From: Pseudogracilibacillus sp037071985
Lineage (GTDB): Bacteria; Bacillota; Bacilli; Bacillales; Amphibacillaceae
Assembly (NCBI RefSeq): GCF_037071985.1
Contig: NZ_JAXHDF010000006.1
Span: 186,001-250,000, forward strand
DNA length: 64,000 bases
Reading direction: 5' to 3'
Part shown: one piece after another, positions 27,915 to 36,911 of the stretch
Position numbering within the stretch: the first letter of the stretch is position 1
Layout: each line of letters begins with the position of its first letter
Notes under the pieces: model-generated
What the model was told of the DNA's origin: nothing
Databases searched by the model: none
The model's input: only the letters and a program-made list of their open reading frames with translations
Made by a program: the position numbers and the translations under genes

Positions 27915-28602
27915 AATCGTCATCCTTTCGAGAAATCACTTGATCAATAATTCCATCTTTAAAAAGAATAATTCGATCAGCAAATCCAGCTGCGAAAATA
28001 TCATGCGTAACCATTAAGATCGTTTGATTATTTTCTCGATTAAACCTAGATATTAAGCCAAGAATTTCTTCGGCTCTATTTCTATCTAAATTTCCTGTTG
28101 GTTCATCGGCTAATAAAACAGAAGGATTATTGACCAGTGCTCTTGCTATAGCTACTCGTTGTTGTTGACCACCACTAAGTAAATTAGCTCGTTTCCGACC
28201 AAGTCCTTTTAGTCCAACAGCATCTAGTAATTCTAATATAGTTTGGTTCTTTTCTTTAGTTAAACTACCATCTGCATGAAGAGGGAAAGCTATATTTTCT
28301 TCTACAGATAATGAAGGTAATAGCTGATAATTTTGAAAAATAAAACCTATGTACTTTCTACGAAATATCGTTCTTTCTTTTTCTGTCATATTACTTAGAT
28401 TTCTTTGATTTATTAATATATCTCCTTGAGTGGGTGTATCAAGACCACCCAATAGTTGCAGTAATGTACTTTTTCCAGAACCACTTGGTCCCATTATAGC
28501 GACGAATTCTCCTTCTCTAACATTCAAATCAGCACCTTTTAATACTTGAGTTTTTTCTTGTCCCTGTATAAATTCCTTTTTTAAATTATCGATTTTAATC
28601 AT
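27883..28602 (-). CDS. ABC transporter ATP-binding protein (MacB/LolD type)
   Basis: 239 residues with AGGAGG 10 bases before the ATG. Walker A GPSGSGKS at 38-45, Q-loop in FIFQNYQLLP, signature LSGGQQQR near 142, Walker B VLLADEP near 162, H-loop in MVTHD. The LolD/MacB class is indicated by the short length and the FtsX partner. First gene of the operon controlled by the PadR at 24933. Confidence 0.93.
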   Translation of the reverse strand: MIKIDNLKKEFIQGQEKTQVLKGADLNVREGEFVAIMGPSGSGKSTLLQLLGGLDTPTQGDILINQRNLSNMTEKERTIFRRKYIGFIFQNYQLLPSLSVEENIAFPLHADGSLTKEKNQTILELLDAVGLKGLGRKRANLLSGGQQQRVAIARALVNNPSVLLADEPTGNLDRNRAEEILGLISRFNRENNQTILMVTHDIFAAGFADRIILFKDGIIDQVISRKDDDYAEYVANFMA

Positions 28603-28635
28603 GTTTTAAATTCCTCCTATCCTTCACAGAAATAT

Positions 28636-28652
28636 TATATACTAAGTATATA
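28636..28652. promoter_or_regulatory. PadR operator candidate, site 1
   Basis: TATATACTAAGTATATA is a perfect palindrome with 8-bp arms around a central A. It lies 34 bases upstream of the ATPase start, where it overlaps the likely -10 region. Its core TATACTAAGTATA matches the known style of PadR-s1 operators. Confidence 0.7.
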
Positions 28653-28722
28653 TATTATTAAAGTAAATTTATTCAAAACCCTTTAAAAAAATGATTTTAG
28701 ACATAAATACACCTATATAAAC

Positions 28723-28737
28723 ATATACTTAGTATAT
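28723..28737. promoter_or_regulatory. PadR operator candidate, site 2
   Basis: ATATACTTAGTATAT is a perfect palindrome with 7-bp arms, the same core as site 1 on the other strand, 71 bases further upstream. Two sites suggest cooperative binding. From here to 29059 I see no gene or other clear element. Confidence 0.65.
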
Positions 28738-29059
28738 AACATATAGATGTATTTTGTTTCAGAAACATAGAATATTTTATCTTTTATAAATTTCTAACAA
28801 ACAGTATATCTGAATGGCGGCAGATGTGAGGCAATTTTCAAAAAAAGAAATGAAATTAAAGTGTACCAATAAACAATAGAATTTCTTCAAAATCATCAAT
28901 AAAATATTTAAAGCACCTTACTAGTAATAATTAACTAGATAATAGAATGAGAATGGCGATCGTATCGCTAGAAATCCTACTTTCTCGCTATTGTAGGAAC
29001 CCCCGTTTTACAGTATATTATTTGTAGTTAAGGCATTCTTAATAATAGGGGGTTATCAA

Positions 29060-29317
29060 ATGCGTGAACATAGACGGAGAAATACAGCTGCTTTCGTATT
29101 TATGGCATACTTTACGTTTGCGGTAGGAATAGTATTGTTTTGTATAGGTTTATGGAATGCAAATATGGAATTAAATGAAAAAGGCTATTATATTGCTGTT
29201 ATGATATTGGTTGCTGTTGGAGCAATTTTAACGCAGAAGGTTGTTCGAGATAACGCAGAAGACGATGCAATTATTGAAGAACAGAAAAGAAAACAAAATT
29301 TAGCAAAGAAGGAATAA
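29060..29317 (+). CDS. YiaA/YiaB-family two-helix membrane protein
   Basis: 85 residues after a GGGGG-type ribosome site. Two transmembrane helices (AYFTFAVGIVLFCIGLW and YYIAVMILVAVGAILT) joined by NANMELNEKGYY, then KVVRDN, which is the signature of the yiaAB two-helix domain. A charged C-terminal tail follows. Function unknown for the family. Single-gene transcript with its own terminator. Confidence 0.8.
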   Translation: MREHRRRNTAAFVFMAYFTFAVGIVLFCIGLWNANMELNEKGYYIAVMILVAVGAILTQKVVRDNAEDDAIIEEQKRKQNLAKKE

Positions 29318-29330
29318 TTTTAAAGAGCAG

Positions 29331-29368
29331 AGTGTCCGCCGTAAATTTCACGGAGGGCACTTTTTCTT
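29331..29368 (+). terminator. rho-independent terminator
   Basis: AGTGTCCGCCGT (29331-29342) pairs with ACGGAGGGCACT (29350-29361) with one internal mismatch, followed by TTTTTCTTTT. Confidence 0.85.
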
Positions 29369-29460
29369 TTTATAAGTTTCCGTTAGCTATTATTGATTCT
29401 ATTATTATATGAGAAAATAACGTAGAATAATAGGTAAAAGGACTTATGGAGAAAAACATA

Positions 29461-30963
29461 ATGAGAACACATTATAGATTTAAATTATTTATCGTATTGT
29501 TTGCATTAGCGAATGTGATTACGATTACCATTACTACACTTGATTATTTTCGATTAAAGCAGCAAATAATCGAAGACAATCAATTTAAAATAGAGCATGC
29601 CACTGATACGGTAAAATATGCGTTAAAAACAATCGATAAAGCATATTATTTATTAGATGAAAAAACTGCGAAGAGTATGGAAATACATACAAGTGCACTA
29701 CAGGAAAAGTATAATTTGAATCCAAATTTTGAAACTTGGGATTTCATTGAGTTAAGTAAACAAATGAAGATGGATATATATATTATGGACGAAAATAATA
29801 TAATAATTTATGGCAGTGTACCAGAAGAAATTGGTGTGGATTTTTCCGAGTGTTGTACATCTTTTAATAAAATATTAAATAAAAGAAGAGATGAAGGCAA
29901 ACTTTTTATTGACGGGATTGATCTAGATCAACAAAGTGGAGAAGCTAAAAAATTTAGTTATATGGCTACAAAGGATAAAAAGTATATCATAGAGCTTGGT
30001 TATTCTCTAAAAAATGAAGAAATTTTTCAGCAGTTTAATTTTTTGACGATCATTGATGAACTCGTACCTAATTTCGAACTGATTGAGGAGTTGCATGTAT
30101 TAAATTTTGGAGGGTTGCCGTTTGGTACAACAAGAGGATATAAAATTTCGACAGAACAAAGAAAAGCATTTGAAAAGGCAAGAGAAAATAATGAGATTGT
30201 TGAAATAAAGACAAAGCATAATGGGGAAAATGTAATTATTCGTTATGTACCTTACTATTCAGAATATGATGATGGTGAAAATACAAAAATAAAAGTAGTC
30301 GAGATTATGTATAATACACATGATTTGGATGATGTGTTACACGAAAATTTAAAGGTTTTTGTTGTGCAGCTTATTATTATTTTAGTCGTTACTATCCTTG
30401 TCTCATCATTGATTGCGAATTGGTTTGCAAAGCCAGTCTATTTGGCATTTCATGATAGCTTAACAAAACTGAAAAACAGAGCGGCTTTTAATGATGTTAT
30501 TGAACAATTATTAGTAGATCGCAAGCAAACTATCTCTTTATTAATGATGGATTTAGATAATTTTAAAATAGTCAATGATACAATGGGACATGGAAAAGGG
30601 GATTACTTACTTTACTTAATTGGTCAAACAATAAAAGAAACCATTAAAGTGGAAGGCAAAGCGTTTCGATTAGGTGGTGATGAGTTTGCTATTGTTATGC
30701 CTAATGCGAATAAAGAAGAGTCGATACAATTGGCGAAAAAAGTAATTCAAGCTATAGAAGACAGGTTAAATAACGAAAATGAAATTAATACATTTGCTGT
30801 CTCAGTGAGCATCGGTATTGCTTTGTCAGAGGAAACAGATAATCAGGAGTCGCTTTATAAGAAAGCAGACATTGCCTTATATACAGCAAAAGATAAAGGT
30901 AAAAATCAATTCATCGTATATCATCAAGGGCTTATGAGAGACATGCTTGAAAATGAAGCTTAA
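29461..30963 (+). CDS. membrane-bound diguanylate cyclase (GGDEF)
   Basis: 500 residues from the ATG at 29461 (GGAG nine bases upstream); an ATG at 29446 is an alternative. Transmembrane helix (LFIVLFALANVITITI), a large extracytoplasmic Cache-like sensor of about 270 residues with a Cys pair (DFSECCTSF), a second helix (VVQLIIILVVTILVSSLIA), then a GGDEF domain starting HDSLTKLKNRAAF with the intact active site RLGGDEFAIVMP. No HAMP or EAL domain. The product-inhibition RxxD motif expected nine residues before GGDEF reads KVEG, so it should lack that feedback. Makes cyclic di-GMP. Confidence 0.9.
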   Translation: MRTHYRFKLFIVLFALANVITITITTLDYFRLKQQIIEDNQFKIEHATDTVKYALKTIDKAYYLLDEKTAKSMEIHTSALQEKYNLNPNFETWDFIELSKQMKMDIYIMDENNIIIYGSVPEEIGVDFSECCTSFNKILNKRRDEGKLFIDGIDLDQQSGEAKKFSYMATKDKKYIIELGYSLKNEEIFQQFNFLTIIDELVPNFELIEELHVLNFGGLPFGTTRGYKISTEQRKAFEKARENNEIVEIKTKHNGENVIIRYVPYYSEYDDGENTKIKVVEIMYNTHDLDDVLHENLKVFVVQLIIILVVTILVSSLIANWFAKPVYLAFHDSLTKLKNRAAFNDVIEQLLVDRKQTISLLMMDLDNFKIVNDTMGHGKGDYLLYLIGQTIKETIKVEGKAFRLGGDEFAIVMPNANKEESIQLAKKVIQAIEDRLNNENEINTFAVSVSIGIALSEETDNQESLYKKADIALYTAKDKGKNQFIVYHQGLMRDMLENEA

Positions 30964-31041
30964 TCCTTTATTAATCGGGAACATAACATTTGTACGAAAG
31001 TGACACACTATGGACAAGATTAATGAAAGGAGCGAGCGTCA

Positions 31042-31884
31042 GTGGGAAGAAAGATGAATTATGGTAAAGATTATAAATATATACCTGCTACTTCTATAGC
31101 GAGTGGATCAGGCATTGAGGTCCTTCCGGATTTATACCAATTCACCATTCAAATAGTAAATATCCATATGGTAGGTTATCCTAACAAAGAATTCGTACTA
31201 ATTGATGCAGGAATGCCAATGTCTGCGGATCATATTATCAATGCTGTGGATGAAAGGTTTGGAAAAAATAGTCGTCCAAAGGCGATAATTCTAACTCACG
31301 GACATTTTGACCACGTAGGAGCATTAATAGAGTTAATTAATCGATGGAATGTACCTGTATATGCTCATGAAAAGGAAATCCCTTATTTAACGGGAGAAAA
31401 AAGCTATCCAGTTCCAGATGCTACTGTAGAAGGTGGACTTGTAGCAAAAATGTCTCCAATTTTTCCAAATGAACCTATTGACCTTGGAAAGAATATAGAA
31501 GTATTACCGTCCGATGGGACTGTACCAAATTTACCTGAATTTAAATGGATTCATACTCCAGGTCATTCACCGGGTCAAGTTGCGTTGTTTAGAGAAAAAG
31601 ATCGAGCATTAATTGCTGCAGACGCATTTGTTACAGTCAAACAAGAGTATCTGTACAAAGTATTAACCCAAGAACATGAAATTAGTGGCCCACCCAGATA
31701 TCTTACAACTGATTGGAAAGCCGCTAAATCGTCTGTTGAAATATTGGCGAAGCTTAATCCTTCAGTAGCTGTAACAGGACATGGCTTACCAATGGCAGGT
31801 GAGCAATTAGCAGAAAGTTTGAATAAGCTTATCCTGCATTTTGATGAGATTGCCAAGCCTGAGTATGGAAAGTATGTTAATTAG
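31042..31884 (+). CDS. metallo-beta-lactamase-fold hydrolase
   Basis: 280 residues from a GTG 9 bases after AAAGGAG. Zinc motif His86-Gly-His88-Phe-Asp90-His91 in THGHFDHVGAL, later ligands in HTPGHSPGQVALF and AADAFVT, and a terminal His in TGHGLPM. No signal peptide. It resembles glyoxalase II/lactonase-like Firmicute proteins; substrate unknown, though quorum lactonase activity cannot be excluded. Confidence 0.85.
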   Translation: MGRKMNYGKDYKYIPATSIASGSGIEVLPDLYQFTIQIVNIHMVGYPNKEFVLIDAGMPMSADHIINAVDERFGKNSRPKAIILTHGHFDHVGALIELINRWNVPVYAHEKEIPYLTGEKSYPVPDATVEGGLVAKMSPIFPNEPIDLGKNIEVLPSDGTVPNLPEFKWIHTPGHSPGQVALFREKDRALIAADAFVTVKQEYLYKVLTQEHEISGPPRYLTTDWKAAKSSVEILAKLNPSVAVTGHGLPMAGEQLAESLNKLILHFDEIAKPEYGKYVN

Positions 31885-32061
31885 ATACTTTGCAGCGTGA
31901 AAATAGATAATTAAAACTTGGTAGTATCAGGGTTCACTTCCTTAGTTGATTTTCAAATAACTGGTTGATTGAAAATTTAACTATATTTAAAGATATTTTA
32001 TCGTTGTATTTGATGAAAACTGTGCAGTAGCTGGAGTCTACAGTCCTTTAGTTTCAGCATC

Positions 32062-32195
32062 GTTGATTTCCGCCTTCGGGCAGTTCGCTTTCCGCGGGCA
32101 ACGCTTCAGCTTCCTCAGAAGCAAAGATCGCTTCTTGCGGGATCTTCAGCTGTTGCTTTTCCCGCAGGAGTCGACTGCCCTCCGGCTTCAATCAA
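32062..32195. repeat. dispersed palindromic element, copy 2 (minus orientation)
   Basis: Ends TTGATTTCCG and CGGCTTCAATCAA are imperfect inverts, and CGGGCAGT (32078-32085) pairs with ACTGCCC (32174-32180). Read on the minus strand it has GACTCCTGCGGGAAAAGC and CCCGCGGAAAGCGAA, the core shared with the elements at 8812 and 59074. It is GC-rich against an AT-rich background. The rest of the 31885-32398 gap holds no gene I can support. Confidence 0.7.
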
Positions 32196-32398
32196 ACATT
32201 GTGATAGTAGTATCAAACTGTGAAGAGCAGTTTACCAAACACACCCAGCGTAGCATACTTCCGAAGCGGTAAGGCTATTACTTTCTAAAGTTACTGCGCA
32301 GTTTATAACTTTTGTGCAAAACAGCTTTACCACTATATTCGAGTTAATCAACGTTTTTTGTTTTAACTCACTTTGTTGGTGTGGAAAAATAAGAAATC

Positions 32399-32440
32399 CG
32401 CTCCGTAGCCTGTAATGAATCTTTTCACAGGAAAGGAGCG
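32399..32440. terminator. hairpin terminator, likely for the DUF3298 gene
   Basis: CGCTCC (32399-32404) pairs with GGAGCG (32435-32440), with inner CCTGT/ACAGG pairing. T-rich tails flank both sides, so it can stop the minus-strand DUF3298 gene. Confidence 0.65.
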
Positions 32441-32492
32441 AATTTTTACATATAACCTTAAAATCGATCGATGTTTAATAACGTTTTATGGA

Positions 32493-33116
32493 TCATGAAT
32501 TGGTCGCCATTCTCCCTAAAGGTCCCTCTTCGGTTATGATTCCTTCCAGTTCAAAAACTGAAATTGGAAACATTGGTAAACCATATACATATGCAGCAAG
32601 TTCATATTGTTGAAAATAGATTACCAATGATTTGTCGGCAATATAAAAATCTTGATCCGGTCTAATCGATATAAAAGGTTCAAGTGTTGTAATATTTCGT
32701 TCGGCGATTTGTTCTGCAATTTTTTTGGACAATACTTCTACATAGTTACTATTCTTCTTAAATAAATTATTTAACTGGTATGAAGCCCCGGTCAGTGTAT
32801 CGACAGTTAGTGATTTCATTAAAGTTAATCCATGAGCAGCATAAGGAAAAATAGCATAATTAGAAAAAGCGATGCTTACTATATTTCTTTCATTGGTTTT
32901 CAATTCAAACGTTCCAAGCATTTCCGCGAAATTGGTTGTATTTTGTTCCTGGTATTGTAATTTAACTAAGTTATTAATGACATTAAATATTTCCTGATTA
33001 ATTATGTGTTGAACATATCCATTTTGTAAGCTATATAGTCTCGGATAATACAGTGTCATTTCTTGTTGATGAATTAATCCTGTCTTAATTACGACAGGTA
33101 CCGTTATTGAATACAT
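32493..33116 (-). CDS. DUF3298-domain protein (RsiV-like C-terminal fold)
   Basis: 207 residues from the ATG at 33116, nine bases after AAGG; the ATG at 33125 abuts that site. DUF4163/DUF3298-type layout: an N-terminal part (NGYVQHIINQEIFNVINN) and the C-terminal DUF3298 core (SLTVDTLTGASYQLNNLF, FYIADKSLVIYFQQYELA, FPISVFELE). In RsiV this fold binds lysozyme, but here there is no transmembrane or anti-sigma segment, so it is a free-standing, apparently cytoplasmic version. Function unknown. Confidence 0.75.
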   Translation of the reverse strand: MYSITVPVVIKTGLIHQQEMTLYYPRLYSLQNGYVQHIINQEIFNVINNLVKLQYQEQNTTNFAEMLGTFELKTNERNIVSIAFSNYAIFPYAAHGLTLMKSLTVDTLTGASYQLNNLFKKNSNYVEVLSKKIAEQIAERNITTLEPFISIRPDQDFYIADKSLVIYFQQYELAAYVYGLPMFPISVFELEGIITEEGPLGRMATNS

Positions 33117-33241
33117 AAAATTCATCCTTATATGGTTAGTGCTTTATTCTATTCAATCATTAAACAAATGTCCTTATTTCTATTTTGGAAATTCATTCAT
33201 ATAAGTTACAATATATGTAAACGATAAAAGAGGGATTTATG

Positions 33242-33601
33242 ATGAGGAAATATGGAATCATCATCGGAATTATCATCCTGCTTGTTGCTTGCTCATCACA
33301 AAATTCAGAGGACCCAGTCAATCTTGATGACAGGGAAGTCTCTTTTAATGCGGAAATAGTAGAAGCACATGAAGGATATTTAATGATTACTCCTAAAAAA
33401 GATGAAGATGAAATAAAATCAGCTGATCTTATCACTGTATCAACAAAGGATGTTGAGCTAAGTGACATGAATGGAAATAAAATTCAACCATCGATGTTTA
33501 AAAAAGGGATGGAAGTGGAAATTGTTTATGACGGAATGATTGCAGAAAGTTATCCGGCTCAAATAGTAAAATGCTATGAAATTCGAATTATTTCTGAATA
33601 A
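33242..33601 (+). CDS. DUF3221-like (YobA-type) lipoprotein
   Basis: 119 residues; tandem ATGs at 33239 and 33242 follow AGAGGG. Lipobox LLVAC with Cys near residue 17 predicts a lipid-anchored exported protein. The small beta-barrel-like domain (FNAEIVEAHEGYLMITP, FKKGMEVEIVYDGMIAESYPAQI) resembles the DUF3221 family. Role unknown. Confidence 0.75.
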   Translation: MRKYGIIIGIIILLVACSSQNSEDPVNLDDREVSFNAEIVEAHEGYLMITPKKDEDEIKSADLITVSTKDVELSDMNGNKIQPSMFKKGMEVEIVYDGMIAESYPAQIVKCYEIRIISE

Positions 33602-33672
33602 GTATGACTAAATTGCTCTATCTGCTCATGATATAATGGAGGAAATATAAATACAAAAGGATGAACTAATCG

Positions 33673-34914
33673 ATGAATGACAAAAAAACCGGCATCTATG
33701 AACAAATGGAGGAATTATTCGGATTTATTTTAAATAATGTAGACCGTTCAAAAATATCATCTAAAAATAAAGCACAAATTAGAGAGGAGATAGTCGGTTT
33801 GCAGTCATTTGTAGTTAGTGCAAGACCGGCACGGATTGCAATTGTTGGGAGAAGGGGAGCTGGAAAGTCTAGTTTAATCAATGCAATTTTTGGAGAGGAA
33901 AAAGCGGAAGTTGGTGACTATAAATCCCAAACAGGTGCTGGAAAGTGGTACTTATTTGAAAATGAATTAGGTGGCATTGATATTTTGGATACACGTGGAC
34001 TAGGTGAATCTCATCGTCCTGAAGAATCCACTATAACTGCAAGTCCATTAGAAGAAGTTAAACAATCTATAAAAAACAAATGTCCAGATGTTATTTTATT
34101 TTTATGTAAGGGAAAAGAAGTAGGTTCACGTATTGATGAAGATCTAGAGCAGCTGCAGCAATTAAAACAGGATGTGTATGATATGCATACATATGATGTG
34201 CCTATAGTCGGAATTGTGACACAAGTTGACGAGCTTGCTCCGGCATCCAATAGCGAACCACCGTTTGACCATCCTAAAAAACAAGAAAATATTCAGGCGA
34301 CAGTAGAACTACTCGAAGAAAAAATTAGAGAAATTATTACAACACCAGTTACCGTTATTCCTATAAGTGCTTATATTGAATATGAAAATGGCAGTGTCGT
34401 CTATGACAGACGCTGGAATATCGATGTATTGCTTGATTATTTAATTACAGAATTGCCAAAAGAAGCACAAGTAATATTAGCCAAGGTCTCTAAAGTTAAG
34501 TCAGTCCAAAAAAGGTTAGCAAGAAATATTGGAAAAAGTGTCATGGCTGTTACCGGACTTGTCGGGGCTAGTCCTGTACCAATGGCAGATATGCCGATTA
34601 TAACTGGGCTCCAACTTTCTATGATTGGAACCATTGCAATGATTAGTGGAAAGAAACTCAATCGTAAAACGATCATTCAGTTTTTAGGAGCAATGGGGGT
34701 TAATGTAGGGGTAGGTGTTGCACTAAGGGAGGTTTCAAGACAACTTGTAAAAGTTTTTCCAGGTGCCGGTAGTATTATATCTGGTTCCATTGCTAGTGCA
34801 GGTACTTACGCGCTTTGTGAAGCGGCTATTGCTTATTTCATTGATAGTAAGTCACAAGAAGAAGCAAAGAAAGTATATGAACAAGAATTAGAGGAACAAA
34901 AGAGAAAAAACTAA
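33673..34914 (+). CDS. Era-like GTPase with C-terminal DUF697 membrane domain
   Basis: 413 residues. G1 GRRGAGKS at 59-66, G3 Asp106-Thr-Arg-Gly109, G4 Thr183-Gln-Val-Asp186. After residue 290 come hydrophobic, glycine-rich helices (SVMAVTGLVGASPVP, GAMGVNVGVGVALR, GAGSIISGSIASAGTYAL) typical of DUF697. The family associates with membranes and has been tied to envelope or stress functions, but no precise role is known. Stands 25 bases before the peptidase gene, likely co-transcribed. Confidence 0.85.
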   Translation: MNDKKTGIYEQMEELFGFILNNVDRSKISSKNKAQIREEIVGLQSFVVSARPARIAIVGRRGAGKSSLINAIFGEEKAEVGDYKSQTGAGKWYLFENELGGIDILDTRGLGESHRPEESTITASPLEEVKQSIKNKCPDVILFLCKGKEVGSRIDEDLEQLQQLKQDVYDMHTYDVPIVGIVTQVDELAPASNSEPPFDHPKKQENIQATVELLEEKIREIITTPVTVIPISAYIEYENGSVVYDRRWNIDVLLDYLITELPKEAQVILAKVSKVKSVQKRLARNIGKSVMAVTGLVGASPVPMADMPIITGLQLSMIGTIAMISGKKLNRKTIIQFLGAMGVNVGVGVALREVSRQLVKVFPGAGSIISGSIASAGTYALCEAAIAYFIDSKSQEEAKKVYEQELEEQKRKN

Positions 34915-34939
34915 TATATGAGAAAGAAGGAATATACGA

Positions 34940-36043
34940 ATGTACAAATCAAGACAAAAACAATTAATGAGTTATATTCAAAACGAGTTAAAAGTCGATG
35001 GCATAATATTAATGTCCCCTAACAATATATATTATTATACTGGATTTCATGCAGAACCTCACGAACGATTTTTTGCGCTTTTTGTTCACGCAGAAACAGA
35101 AAAAACAATATTATTTCTGCCAACGCTTGACAAAGATGCCGGTGAGAATTTTGCAGTAACAGATAAAATTGTCTCTATATCTGATACTGAAAATGCATTC
35201 GAGAAATTTTCAAAGACTGTTGGGACTTCATTAAGTTCGTTTGCAATTGAAAAGTCTGTTGTCACTGTACAACAATATGAACTCTTAACAGCATTATATC
35301 CCCATGCACAGTTTGAAAATATTGAACCTTATATTGAACGAAAACGAATAAGAAAGTCACCAGAAGAAGTAGAATATGTCAAAAAAGCAATTCAGATTAC
35401 TGAAAAAGGATTAGTGAATACGTTGGAATTAATTCAGCCAGGTATGACTGAATTGCAAATTAAAGCAGAATTGGAATATCAATTAATGCAATTGGGACCA
35501 AGTGGAATTGCCTTTGATACAATTGTCTTAAGTGGAGAAAACTCTGCACTGCCACATGGTGTACCAGGATCACGAAAAGTTCAGCGAGGAGACTTTCTTT
35601 TGTTTGACTTTGGAGTGACTGTAAATGGATATCATTCTGATTTAACCCGTACCTTTATTGTTGGAGAAGGTTCACTAGAACAAATGAATATTTATGAAAC
35701 TGTATGTCGGGCAAATGAAAAAGCTATTGATACAATAGAAGTTGGTAAACCTTTAAAAGAAATAGATTTGGCGGCAAGAGAATATATAAATGCGAAACAT
35801 TATGGGGAATATTTTACCCATCGAATTGGTCATGGTCTAGGTTTGGATGTACATGAACAACCATCTATACATAGTGGAAATGAAACACTAATAGAGCCTG
35901 GAATGCTTTTTACTGTAGAACCAGGAATCTATGTACCTGAGGTTGGAGGGGTACGAATTGAAGATAATGTTTATATAAATGATGAGGGAGAGGTAATTGT
36001 ACTCAGTTCCTTCAGAAAGGCTTTAACATATATTGCAGTTTAA
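34940..36043 (+). CDS. Xaa-Pro peptidase, M24 family (PepQ-like)
   Basis: 367 residues, AAGGA before the ATG. An N-terminal creatinase-type domain, then the pita-bread M24 domain with metal ligands Asp in LLFDFGVTVNGYHSDLTRTF (two), His in HRIGHGLGLDVHE, Glu in FTVEPGIYVPE and Glu in VRIEDNVYI. Cytoplasmic hydrolase of X-Pro dipeptides or N-terminal X-Pro bonds. Confidence 0.93.
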   Translation: MYKSRQKQLMSYIQNELKVDGIILMSPNNIYYYTGFHAEPHERFFALFVHAETEKTILFLPTLDKDAGENFAVTDKIVSISDTENAFEKFSKTVGTSLSSFAIEKSVVTVQQYELLTALYPHAQFENIEPYIERKRIRKSPEEVEYVKKAIQITEKGLVNTLELIQPGMTELQIKAELEYQLMQLGPSGIAFDTIVLSGENSALPHGVPGSRKVQRGDFLLFDFGVTVNGYHSDLTRTFIVGEGSLEQMNIYETVCRANEKAIDTIEVGKPLKEIDLAAREYINAKHYGEYFTHRIGHGLGLDVHEQPSIHSGNETLIEPGMLFTVEPGIYVPEVGGVRIEDNVYINDEGEVIVLSSFRKALTYIAV

Positions 36044-36070
36044 TGTAAAAGAGAATGTAGGAGGAATTTT

Positions 36071-36400
36071 ATGATTGAATTTGCAGATTTTCAAAAAGTA
36101 GATATGCGGATTGGGACAGTGGTGAAGGCGGAACCTTTTCCCGAAGCCAGAAAGCCGGCAATAAAATTAGAAATTGATTTTGGTGAACTTGGCATCAAGC
36201 AATCTTCCGCTCAAATTACTAAAAGATACTCGCCAGAAAAACTAATCGGTCGTCAAGTTGCTGCAGTTGTAAATTTTCCTTCGATGCGAATTGCAGGATA
36301 TAAATCGGAGGTATTGGTACTTGGAGGTATGTTGGGTACGGATGATGTTGTTTTATTAGCTCCAGATGATCAAATTGAAAATGGCACTAAAATTGGCTAA
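36071..36400 (+). CDS. csaA: tRNA-binding-fold chaperone CsaA
   Basis: 109 residues, the standard length. The protein is a single EMAP/tRNA-binding OB fold (FQKVDMRIGTVVKAEPFPEA, QVAAVVNFPSMRIAGYKSEV, VLGG). In Bacillus CsaA is a dimeric export-related chaperone that binds presecretory proteins and possibly tRNA. Close behind the M24 peptidase gene with a GGAGG site. Confidence 0.95.
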   Translation: MIEFADFQKVDMRIGTVVKAEPFPEARKPAIKLEIDFGELGIKQSSAQITKRYSPEKLIGRQVAAVVNFPSMRIAGYKSEVLVLGGMLGTDDVVLLAPDDQIENGTKIG

Positions 36401-36496
36401 TAATTATTATTAGTTTTTTAAGAAAGTTGAGTCAGATATTTTTGTACATAATAACAGTATGGTACGATGAGAGAAAATAATAGAGGAGGAATATTT

Positions 36497-36775
36497 ATGG
36501 CTACTATTCAAAAAGGTAATAATAAATTTTATATTGGAGAAAATGAAGAAACACCAATTGCTGAAATTACATTTAAACCGAAGAATGAACAAACTATTAT
36601 AGCTGATCATACGTATGTTTCAGATGAATTACGTGGAGAAGGTATCGCTGGTAAGTTGCTTGAAGCATTAATTGATTATGCTCGTAAAGAAAATAAAAAG
36701 ATTGTTCCTGTATGTTCTTATGTAAAACAAAAAATGGAAAGAACGGAAGAATACCATGATCTAATTGCAAAATAA
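36497..36775 (+). CDS. YjdJ-type GNAT-like acetyltransferase
   Basis: 92 residues from the ATG at 36497 after AGGAGG; an upstream in-frame ATG has no site. Small GNAT-like fold of the YjdJ/Gcn5-N-acetyltransferase type with ITFKPKNEQTIIADHTYVSDELRGEGIAGKLLEALIDYA split over residues 21-59 (CoA loop RGEGIAGKL) and IVPVCSYVK. Substrate unknown. Followed by a strong terminator. Confidence 0.87.
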   Translation: MATIQKGNNKFYIGENEETPIAEITFKPKNEQTIIADHTYVSDELRGEGIAGKLLEALIDYARKENKKIVPVCSYVKQKMERTEEYHDLIAK

Positions 36776-36782
36776 AGTGAGG

Positions 36783-36811
36783 ACACCTTGGTGATACCAA
36801 GGTGTTTTTTT
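36783..36811 (+). terminator. rho-independent terminator
   Basis: ACACCTTGG (36783-36791) pairs with CCAAGGTGT (36797-36805) over a 5-base loop, followed by T7. Confidence 0.95.
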
Positions 36812-36911
36812 GTATTGGTTTTGACAAAATAGTGAATGCAAAACGAAAACTTATCTATTGTTCTGTAAATAATATATACTTAAAAGGAAAGGAAATGACG
36901 GAGGAATTATC

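Noticed and set aside
32063..32272. A 69-residue frame on the plus strand
   Set aside because: It lies within the dispersed palindromic element and has no ribosome site; its composition comes from the GC-rich repeat.
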